Source: GCA-2737125 sp044336815
GTDB taxonomy: Bacteria > Actinomycetota > Actinomycetes > S36-B12
Direction of reading: 5' to 3'
NCBI GenBank assembly: GCA_044336815.1
Contig: JBIIOU010000083.1
Span: 1-8,735 of the forward strand
DNA length: 8,735 bases
Below, one piece after another: positions 1 to 5,680 of the stretch. The notes beneath the pieces are model-generated. The model ran no database searches. It was not told the DNA's origin and saw only the letters and a program-made list of their open reading frames with translations. Made by a program: the position numbers and the translations under genes. The first letter of the stretch is position 1. Each line of letters opens with the position of its first letter.

Positions 1-603
1 GCGGGCGCCCAGCAGGCGTTCGAGAACCGGCCCGGTCATTCCCGGCTGCACTCGTACCAGACCCGACACCTCATCTAGGGAGACGAGCACACTGAGTTTG
101 TCCAAACTGATAACGATGCCGATTGGTTCAGCTGGTCTGGTGACTCCCCCAACAACCGAGGTGCCCCCGCCATACGGCACCACCGATATCCGGTGCTCGA
201 CGCAAATGCGAAGCACCTCCAACACTTGGTCATGGCTTGTTGGCTGCAATACGGCAGCTGGCACGGTGCTGGTATCGGCGCCACGCCGGTGGAGCATGTC
301 TACATAAGACATCCCTCGACTGTGAAGCATCCGGGCCATGGGATCTAATAGAACCTGCGGCTCTCCGACCGCAGCAATTAAGGCCGCGAGCGCGGCGGCC
401 GGGAGCCTGGACTCCGGGATCAAATCCTTTGCAACGGGTGTCGGAGCAACGGGCACAGCGGCTCCAACCTGGGATTCCAAGAACACCTGGGCGAGCTGGC
501 TCAGGGCTGCCGGCTTAGGCGACCTCCCCCAACGATTAAACCGATCAGCGATGTCTGGGGTCAGTGCGAAGGGGTTAACGGTCACTATGAAAGCCTGACA
601 CAT
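1..603 (-). CDS. FAD-linked oxidase, alkyl-DHAP synthase-like (N-terminal part; cut by left window edge)
   Basis: Seen: an uninterrupted minus-strand frame of 201 codons from an ATG at 603 to the window edge, with no stop. Residues about 114-201 resemble the FAD-binding (PCMH-type) domain of FAD_binding_4 oxidases. The flavin pyrophosphate loop VVPYGGGTSVVGGV is at about 141-154, preceded by VLQPTSHDQVLEVLRIC and followed by LDKL and the VRVQPGMTGPVLE stretch. The N-terminal RWG and LLDPMARMLHSRGMSYVDML segments match the leader region of alkyldihydroxyacetonephosphate synthase-like proteins in actinobacteria. Known: the family oxidises or rearranges hydroxy-acid or acyl-DHAP substrates using FAD. 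The catalytic C-terminal domain is outside the window, so the substrate is undetermined. Start: ATG 603 has AGGAAG 11 nt upstream; the in-frame GTG at 585 is an alternative without a good Shine-Dalgarno. It is divergent from glpD, whose product DHAP would fit an alkyl-DHAP role (inference). A glycolate or D-lactate dehydrogenase-like function is the main alternative. Confidence 0.85.
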   Translation of the reverse strand, partial: MCQAFIVTVNPFALTPDIADRFNRWGRSPKPAALSQLAQVFLESQVGAAVPVAPTPVAKDLIPESRLPAAALAALIAAVGEPQVLLDPMARMLHSRGMSYVDMLHRRGADTSTVPAAVLQPTSHDQVLEVLRICVEHRISVVPYGGGTSVVGGVTRPAEPIGIVISLDKLSVLVSLDEVSGLVRVQPGMTGPVLERLLGAR

Positions 604-624
604 ATGAGCGTGGACTTCCTACCG
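586..624. other. Divergent start region between FAD oxidase and glpD, centred on a CATATG palindrome
   Basis: The palindrome CATATG at 601-606 supplies an ATG to each strand: 603 leftward and 604 rightward. With those starts there is no intergenic DNA. With the next plausible starts (GTG 585 leftward, ATG 625 rightward) the gap is only 39 nt. I found no convincing -35/-10 pair for either direction here, so the promoters probably lie inside the opposing coding sequences. Confidence 0.5.
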
Positions 625-2139
625 ATGGGTGATCCACTGGCCGACCTCTCCCCCGAGCGCCGCCGCCGGGATGAAAGCGCTCTAGCAACCACCGTGTTTG
701 ACGTAATTGTCATTGGCGGCGGCATCACTGGAACGGGAATCGCACTAGATGCCGCAACCCGCGGGCTTTCTGTCCTGCTACTCGAATCCAATGATCTGGC
801 TTTTGGTACTTCGAGATGGTCGAGCAAATTGGTACACGGAGGCCTTCGGTATCTAGCAAACGGACAAGTTGATGTCGCATGGGAGAGCGCCGTCGAGCGT
901 GGCCACCTGATGACAAATATCGCCCCCCACCTCGTGCGTGCGCTCGCACAAGTGGTGCCAATCATGAACGACACCAGCTTTGGCTCTGCGGTTCTGACGC
1001 GCGCGGGATTCGCGGCTGGAGATGCACTGCGCGCACTTTCTCGAACCAGCAGACACGTACTTCCGGGGGCACATGTAATTAGCCCAGCAAAGACCCGCCG
1101 ATTGCTGCCAGCCATTGATGGTGCGCGGGTGCGCGGCGGGCTATTGGCTTGGGATGGACTTCTGGAAGACGATGCGCGCCTGGTCGTTGCGGTTGCTCGA
1201 ACAGCTGCCGCAAACGGTGCACGGATTCTTACCGGATACCGAGTTTTGTCCGCCGACGGTACGAGTGTCAGTGTCGTCAACGACGAAAATGAGCAAATCG
1301 AGATACCCGCCAAAAATGTGATAAGCGCAACAGGGGTTTGGGCTGAAGCATTTGACCCCCAGGTCGTGATAACTCCATCGCGCGGGACCCATGTAGTGCT
1401 GCGCGCTGAAACACTGCAACGACCGCGAGCGGCGATGACTGTTCCAGTTCCTGAAATGCATGGGCGCTACTGCTTTGTATTGCCCAGACCAGATGGTCTA
1501 CTGCTTGCTGGCATCACTGATATTGATGAGCCCGGCCCGATTGCCGATGTGCCGCACACACCCCAGGAGGACATCAACTGGATCTTGGCGCAAGTTTCCC
1601 GCGTCTTGCAGACTCCGATCACCGCAAGTGACGCCGTCGGAGCCTTCACCGGGCTGCGTCCATTAGTGGCACCACCACAAGCCCCTAATGGTGAGACCTC
1701 AGACATCTCGCGCCGACACTTGGTACGCCGCGGCGAAAACGGAGTCATCACGGTAACCGGGGGCAAACTCACGACGTACCGACGCATGGCCCAAGATGCC
1801 GTCGATCTGATCAGTGACAAACCCTGCCGAACAACGCAGGTCGCTCTCGTAGGCGCCGGGGCAGCACCTCCCGCACTAGCTCTGCCCGCCCGTTTGATCC
1901 GTCGATATGGCGCCGAGGCCGCGCGGGTTGCCTCACTTGCCGATGAACACCCTGAACTACTTGAGCCACTTACCCCGGAAGTGGGGGTCCGCGGCGTTGA
2001 ACTGGTTTTCGCGGTTCGATGCGAAGGTGCCCGTTCAGTCGCCGATGTCCTCGAACGGCGTACCCGGCTCTCGCTGGTCCCGGGTGACCTTGTCGCCGCA
2101 GCGCCACGTGCGAGGGAAATCCTTGACGAATACACCTGA
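604..2139 (+). CDS. glpD: Aerobic-type glycerol-3-phosphate dehydrogenase (FAD)
   Basis: Oxidises sn-glycerol 3-phosphate to dihydroxyacetone phosphate, passing electrons through FAD to the respiratory quinone pool, normally at the inner face of the membrane. The 511-residue product is full length for the family. Seen: the Rossmann dinucleotide motif FDVIVIGGGITGTG at about 32-45 with the acidic ribose-binding LLLES at 58-62. The GlpD signature GTSRWSSKLVHGGLRYL is at 68-84, WDGLLEDDARLV at 183-194, FTGLRPLV at 348-355 and TVTGGKLTTYRRMAQDAVD at 383-401. A C-terminal helical DAO_C domain spans about 425-511 and includes VRCEGARSVADVLERRTRLSL. The start is uncertain: ATG 604 has only a weak GAAAG upstream, and ATG 625 (residue 8) is also possible because homology begins around residue 15-30. 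The 3' end overlaps azlC by 17 nt, so the two are probably co-transcribed. No glycerol kinase or uptake facilitator is in view. Confidence 0.95.
   Translation: MSVDFLPMGDPLADLSPERRRRDESALATTVFDVIVIGGGITGTGIALDAATRGLSVLLLESNDLAFGTSRWSSKLVHGGLRYLANGQVDVAWESAVERGHLMTNIAPHLVRALAQVVPIMNDTSFGSAVLTRAGFAAGDALRALSRTSRHVLPGAHVISPAKTRRLLPAIDGARVRGGLLAWDGLLEDDARLVVAVARTAAANGARILTGYRVLSADGTSVSVVNDENEQIEIPAKNVISATGVWAEAFDPQVVITPSRGTHVVLRAETLQRPRAAMTVPVPEMHGRYCFVLPRPDGLLLAGITDIDEPGPIADVPHTPQEDINWILAQVSRVLQTPITASDAVGAFTGLRPLVAPPQAPNGETSDISRRHLVRRGENGVITVTGGKLTTYRRMAQDAVDLISDKPCRTTQVALVGAGAAPPALALPARLIRRYGAEAARVASLADEHPELLEPLTPEVGVRGVELVFAVRCEGARSVADVLERRTRLSLVPGDLVAAAPRAREILDEYT
2112..2116 (+). promoter_or_regulatory. 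Shine-Dalgarno GAGGG that fixes the azlC TTG start
   Basis: GAGGG lies inside the last codons of glpD, 6 nt before TTG 2123. It supports that TTG as the azlC start over the in-frame GTG at 2108 and over an ATG at 1907 that would overlap glpD by more than 230 nt. Confidence 0.7.
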
Positions 2140-2806
2140 GGGCAGTAAGCGCCCAATAATTACAAGTGCAATAGGCATCGGACTGGCAACCGGCGCATAT
2201 GGGCTTTCCTTCGGCGCCATTAGCGTTGCTAGCGGGCTGAGCACACTGCAGACCCAAACACTTTCATTACTCATGTTCACCGGGGCCTCTCAGTTTGCGC
2301 TAGTTGGAGTCCTGGGAGCGGGCGGTGGAGTAATCGCCGCCGTACTGACCGCCTGGCTTCTTGGCGCCCGTAACGGACTGTATGCCTTGCACATTGCCCC
2401 AACTTTGAACTTACGTGGCCTGCTTAAGCCGGTGGCCGCTCAGCTAACAATTGATGAATCAACCGCGATGTCAATCGCAAATGAGCACACCCCGGCCCAT
2501 AGCCGTCACGCATTTTGGGCAACTGGAATTTCGGTTTACCTACTTTGGAATATCGGAACGCTACTTGGTGCACTCGGCGCCTCGGCAATCGGTGACCCAG
2601 CGGTTCTGGGCCTCGATGCAGCAATCCCCGCCGGCTTTCTCGCTCTTCTTTGGCCCAGGTTGCGCGATCGCACCGCCTGGGCAATTGCCGCCGGGGGTGC
2701 GACAGTCGCGCTGGTTCTGACTCCACTAACACGCTCAGGAGTGCCGGTTCTTGCATCTGCATTAATTGCCGTTTTCGCCGGGTATCACTTGCGGGATCGA
2801 ACATGA
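2123..2806 (+). CDS. azlC: AzlC-family branched-chain amino acid exporter, large subunit
   Basis: Large membrane subunit of a two-component AzlCD-type exporter. Characterised relatives (B. subtilis AzlCD, C. glutamicum BrnFE) export branched-chain amino acids and methionine or give resistance to their analogues. Seen: 227 residues from TTG 2123, the usual family length. The protein is rich in hydrophobic helices, with an early GLATGAYGLSFGAI segment (20-33) and the family hallmark FTGASQFALVG at 52-62. LLGARNGLYALHIAPTL at 79-95 corresponds to the family's N-A-R-x-x-LY-x-L region; GLDAAIPAGFLALLWPRL at 163-180 is the typical late helix. The start overlaps glpD by 17 nt and the stop overlaps azlD by 4 nt (ATGA), so translation is probably coupled. 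The substrate is inferred from family only; no Lrp-type regulator gene is adjacent. Confidence 0.92.
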   Translation: MTNTPEGSKRPIITSAIGIGLATGAYGLSFGAISVASGLSTLQTQTLSLLMFTGASQFALVGVLGAGGGVIAAVLTAWLLGARNGLYALHIAPTLNLRGLLKPVAAQLTIDESTAMSIANEHTPAHSRHAFWATGISVYLLWNIGTLLGALGASAIGDPAVLGLDAAIPAGFLALLWPRLRDRTAWAIAAGGATVALVLTPLTRSGVPVLASALIAVFAGYHLRDRT

Positions 2807-3114
2807 TTTGGGCTGCGGTTTTGCTCGGGTCACTCGGGTGCTATCTGGAAAAACTCTTTGGTTTCATTTTGCCACCGACACTCCTTGATCGTCCAATGAT
2901 TAGAAGTATCGCGGCACTATTACCGATTGCAATGCTCTCTGCGCTGGTTGCCGTACAGACATTTGGTGACGGACAATCATTGGTAATCGATGCCCGCGTG
3001 GCAGGTGTTGCGGTTGCTGTCGTCGCACTGCTACTGCGTGCACCATTCTTGGTGGTTGTGCTCGCTGCTGCAATTAGTGCCGCACTTCTACGCGCATTGG
3101 GAGTTGCCTCGTGA
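2803..3114 (+). CDS. azlD: AzlD-family branched-chain amino acid exporter, small subunit
   Basis: Small partner of AzlC; both are needed for export in characterised systems. Seen: 103 residues, normal for AzlD. There are about four hydrophobic segments (roughly 2-23, 37-54, 64-80 and 82-100). The family pattern includes GCYLEKLFGFILP at 12-24, IAALLPIAMLSALVAVQTF at 36-54, and LLLRAPFLVVVLAAAISAALLR near the C-terminus. The ATG at 2803 forms an ATGA overlap with the azlC stop, with a weak GCGGGA upstream. A longer reading of the same frame from 2650 would lie wholly within azlC and adds no family-like sequence, so it is not used. The gene's TGA is embedded in the GTGA that starts the next gene. 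Confidence 0.92.
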   Translation: MIWAAVLLGSLGCYLEKLFGFILPPTLLDRPMIRSIAALLPIAMLSALVAVQTFGDGQSLVIDARVAGVAVAVVALLLRAPFLVVVLAAAISAALLRALGVAS

Positions 3115-3614
3115 CGAAGGACCCGCAACGGCCGATCTTTGGGTTTCTTTGGCCACCCACAGAAACCACAGTTGATGGAGATTTTCAGCAAATTCGACTG
3201 ATTCGTATACCGGCCCGCGGGCCCTGGCGTCTAATTTTATTAGTCGGGGCATCCTTGCTGATCGTAATGTTTGCCGGCGTAGCGATCATGGCAGTAGCCG
3301 GCGCTGGCGTCCTGCCGGTGCTCGCCACCGGCGCGGTTTTGGCCAGCGCCGTCGTGCTCTTGCTACGTGGCTGGTCAATTGGCACCTATGTCAACGATGA
3401 CACAATGATCGTCCGGAGAATGTTCAGTTCAGCAGGCTGCCGCTGGTCGAGCGTTGCGCGCATTGAGTGCTCCGAACATGCGGTGGTTCTCTATCTGGTC
3501 GATGGGTCGAGAATTTTAACCAGCATCACGGCGAACTCCCTTGATACGTGGCTGCGACCGAGCGCATATGACGCGGCCGTGATTGCGTTCGAAAACTGGG
3601 CGCGGAAGAACTAG
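3111..3614 (+). CDS. Two-helix membrane protein with probable bacterial PH-like domain, function unknown
   Basis: Seen: 167 residues starting at GTG 3111, overlapping the azlD stop by 4 nt (GTGA), with a usable GGGAG 7 nt upstream. There is a soluble N-terminus of about 38 residues, then a hydrophobic hairpin (about 41-62 and 65-86) with short ends rich in Arg. The C-terminal part, about 87-167, has alternating strands and the pattern W-S-I-G-x-Y-V-N-D-D-T-x-x-V-R-R…W-x-x-V-x-x-I-E-C, closing with an amphipathic helix (AYDAAVIAFENWARKN). That pattern resembles bacterial PH-like (bPH) domains found in small actinobacterial membrane proteins. The assignment is from pattern only; no catalytic motif is visible. 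Its position as the fourth gene of the overlapping glpD-azlCD chain suggests co-expression, but any role with the exporter is inference. It ends 2 nt from the dapB stop on the other strand. Confidence 0.8.
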   Translation: MTKDPQRPIFGFLWPPTETTVDGDFQQIRLIRIPARGPWRLILLVGASLLIVMFAGVAIMAVAGAGVLPVLATGAVLASAVVLLLRGWSIGTYVNDDTMIVRRMFSSAGCRWSSVARIECSEHAVVLYLVDGSRILTSITANSLDTWLRPSAYDAAVIAFENWARKN

Positions 3615-3616
3615 AG

Positions 3617-4369
3617 CTACGCGAGTCTTAGATAGTGGGACAGCCCCACCGTTAGGCCTGGATGCCCGCCAACCGAACGCACACCAAGAAGCACTCCGGG
3701 CATAAATGACTCCCGATCGAATGAATCATGTCTAATTGAAAGAGTCTCGCCGGCATCACCAAAAATTACTTCCTGGTGGGCGACTAAGCCTCGAGCCCGG
3801 ACCGAGTGCACCCTAATACCGTCAACCAGTGCCCCCCTGGCACCTGGTAACTCATGTGAAGTGGCATCTGGCATCGCTGGGCGCCCGGCGACCTCGCGCG
3901 CCTGCGCGATCATGGCCGCAGTGTGCCGGGCCGTGCCCGATGGCGCATCGACCTTCGCAGGGTGGTGAAGTTCCACAATTTCAACGGACTCAAAGTATGG
4001 TGCCGCCTTGGCTGCGAACTCCATCATCAGCACCGCAGCGATCGCGAAGTTAGGTGCGATTAAGACGCCAACTTCAGGGTTGGCTGAACACCAACTGCGC
4101 ACCTGGGCAATCCGTGAAGTATCAAAACCTGTGGTGCCCACCACTGCATTTATTCCATTTACAATACAAAAATCAAGGGTTGCCATTACCGCGTCCGGGG
4201 TACTGAAATCAACTACAACGTTGGCGCCCTTGAGTACTTCGAGTGAGTCACCGATATCAATCGAGGCAACGAGTTCACAGTCAGGAGCCTCCGCAACTGC
4301 AGCGACGACCGTCGAGCCCATTTTCCCTCGAGCACCGACAACCGCGACCTTTATGACGGATTCACCCAT
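3617..4369 (-). CDS. dapB: 4-hydroxy-tetrahydrodipicolinate reductase
   Basis: Catalyses NAD(P)H-dependent reduction of 4-hydroxy-tetrahydrodipicolinate in the cytoplasm, on the diaminopimelate route to lysine and peptidoglycan. Seen: 250 residues, close to the roughly 245 of actinobacterial DapB. The N-terminal Rossmann motif VGARGKMG is at 11-18, VDFSTP at 53-58, GTTG at 78-81 and APNFAI at 105-110. The DapB signature ELHHPAKVDAPSGTA is at 133-147, whose H135/H136 and K139 correspond to the catalytic His and Lys of the E. coli enzyme. The C-terminal GLVAHQEVIFGDAGETLSIRH segment (194-214) is typical. ATG 4369 is preceded by TAAGG 7 nt upstream; the TAA is the stop codon of the M16 peptidase gene, so translation is likely coupled. 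dapA is not in the window. It is convergent with the PH-like gene with no visible terminator between. Confidence 0.97.
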   Translation of the reverse strand: MGESVIKVAVVGARGKMGSTVVAAVAEAPDCELVASIDIGDSLEVLKGANVVVDFSTPDAVMATLDFCIVNGINAVVGTTGFDTSRIAQVRSWCSANPEVGVLIAPNFAIAAVLMMEFAAKAAPYFESVEIVELHHPAKVDAPSGTARHTAAMIAQAREVAGRPAMPDATSHELPGARGALVDGIRVHSVRARGLVAHQEVIFGDAGETLSIRHDSFDRESFMPGVLLGVRSVGGHPGLTVGLSHYLRLA

Positions 4370-4378
4370 GCCCGGACC

Positions 4379-5680
4379 TTATCCGGTAAACACTGATTCA
4401 TCCGCAAATGGCCCAATAACTGCAAGTCGTAATGCAGTATCCAGGAGCTCACTCGCGACAGCGTTTATTTCATCTGGGGTGACGGCATCAACTTTGGCGA
4501 GTAATTGGTCAATGCTCAGTAACGGCTCATCATGGAGTTCCGAACGCGCTATCCGAGTCATGCGCGCTCCGGTATCTTCCTGTCCAAGGACAGTTGATCC
4601 TCGAACTTGGCCTTTACCTCGGTCAATCTCATCTCGCGTTAAGCCACCTGCGACAAGGGACTCAAGTTCGGTTCGACATACGTCCAGGACCGTCTTAACC
4701 TTATTCGGGAGGCAGCCGACATAGATGCCAAATAAGCCGTCATCTGCAAATCCTTGCGAAAAAGCGTAGACCGAATATGCGAGACCGCGTTTTTCGCGTA
4801 TCTCTTGGAAAAGCCGGCTACTCATCCCGCCACCGAATGCCGTGGTCAACACAGCTAGTGCATACCGGCGCTCATCACTACGCGCGGGGCCAGGCACCCC
4901 GATAACAAGGTGTGCCTGCTCGGTCGGGCGGTTATTAACTTTTATACCCGAACCGTGCTGCTTCTTTTGACCCCGCCGGCGAGCTGGTTGCACATCGGCG
5001 CCCGCATCTAAGTACTCGGCGAAAGCCTTCTTGACTTGCTTTACGACTAGGTCATGGTCAAGATTGCCGGCGGCGGCGATAACCATGGACTGCGGCTTAT
5101 AGCGGGTTCGGTAGAAGCGGTTTATCGCAGCCCGCGGAATAGCCTCGATGGTGTCAGCCGTGCCCAATACGGGTCGACCAAGTGCACTACCCTCGAATAG
5201 CACTGCGGCAAAGTCATCGTGGACCACGTCACTTGGGTCATCGTCATGCATCGCAATTTCTTCGAGAATGACGCCGCGCTCCGCCTCCACATCGTCATGG
5301 CGAATAAGTGCGTCATTTACTACATCGCTAACCACATCAATTGCCAGTGGTAAATCCACATCCAATACCCGCGCGTAGTAGCAGGTGTACTCCTTGGTCG
5401 TGAATGCATTGAGATCTCCGCCGACCGCCTCAATTGAGGCTGAGATTTCTAGGGCGGAGCGGCGTGAGGTGCCTTTGAATAGCAGGTGCTCAAGGTAGTG
5501 AGCCGAGCCCATTTGCGCCGCGCTTTCATCACGGGACCCAACGGAAACCCAAATACCAAATGCTACGGATCTAACGCCAGGTACTTGCTCGGTAATGATT
5601 CGCAATCCGCCCGGGAGGACGGTGCGGCGAACGGTGCTACCGTCGCCCTCCCGGAGCAGGGTGCGAGTACTAGCCCTCAT
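4379..5680 (-). CDS. M16-family zinc metallopeptidase (processing peptidase/PqqL-like)
   Basis: Zinc-dependent endopeptidase of the pitrilysin/mitochondrial-processing-peptidase family, found downstream of pnp in many actinobacteria; its natural substrates there are not established as far as I know. Seen from ATG 5680: 433 residues. The inverted zinc motif HYLEH is at 61-65 (His61, His65 ligands, Glu64 base), with a downstream third ligand Glu141 in ERGVILEEI. VGGDLNAFTTKEYTCYYA follows the metal site. The M16 C-terminal domain spans about 175-355 and contains GGGMSSRLFQEIREKRG and GLAYSVYAF around 283-307. A basic stretch, PARRRGQKKQ (232-241), sits in the linker. The active-site set is complete, so this should be a catalytic subunit. 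The start is uncertain: ATG 5680 overlaps the pnp stop by 11 nt but has no good Shine-Dalgarno; ATG 5701 and TTG 5707 are in frame upstream. It is followed after 9 nt by dapB. Confidence 0.93.
   Translation of the reverse strand: MRASTRTLLREGDGSTVRRTVLPGGLRIITEQVPGVRSVAFGIWVSVGSRDESAAQMGSAHYLEHLLFKGTSRRSALEISASIEAVGGDLNAFTTKEYTCYYARVLDVDLPLAIDVVSDVVNDALIRHDDVEAERGVILEEIAMHDDDPSDVVHDDFAAVLFEGSALGRPVLGTADTIEAIPRAAINRFYRTRYKPQSMVIAAAGNLDHDLVVKQVKKAFAEYLDAGADVQPARRRGQKKQHGSGIKVNNRPTEQAHLVIGVPGPARSDERRYALAVLTTAFGGGMSSRLFQEIREKRGLAYSVYAFSQGFADDGLFGIYVGCLPNKVKTVLDVCRTELESLVAGGLTRDEIDRGKGQVRGSTVLGQEDTGARMTRIARSELHDEPLLSIDQLLAKVDAVTPDEINAVASELLDTALRLAVIGPFADESVFTG

Noticed and set aside
585..1313. 242-codon minus-strand open frame opposite glpD
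   Set aside because: It lies wholly antisense to a clear glpD and its translation is low-complexity Ser/Arg/Ala/Thr-rich with no family motif, as expected for a codon-bias shadow.
1907..2122. Upstream extension of the azlC frame to an ATG inside glpD
   Set aside because: It would overlap glpD by more than 230 nt and adds no AzlC-like sequence. TTG 2123 with GAGGG 6 nt upstream gives the normal family length.
1467..2156. 229-codon minus-strand open frame opposite the 3' half of glpD
   Set aside because: Antisense shadow of glpD with Ser/Arg/Pro-rich composition and no recognisable domain.
2650..2802. Extension of the azlD frame into azlC
   Set aside because: The ATG at 2803 overlapping the azlC stop gives the normal AzlD length; the upstream translation is Arg/Cys/Ser-rich and not family-like.
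3635..3649. GTGGG-ACAGC-CCCAC stem as a terminator between the convergent operons
   Set aside because: The stem is short, within dapB coding sequence, and not followed by a T-run on either strand.
4008..4724. 238-codon plus-strand open frame across dapB and the M16 gene
   Set aside because: It spans the junction of two certain minus-strand genes, and its translation is Ser/Thr/Ala-rich without motifs.
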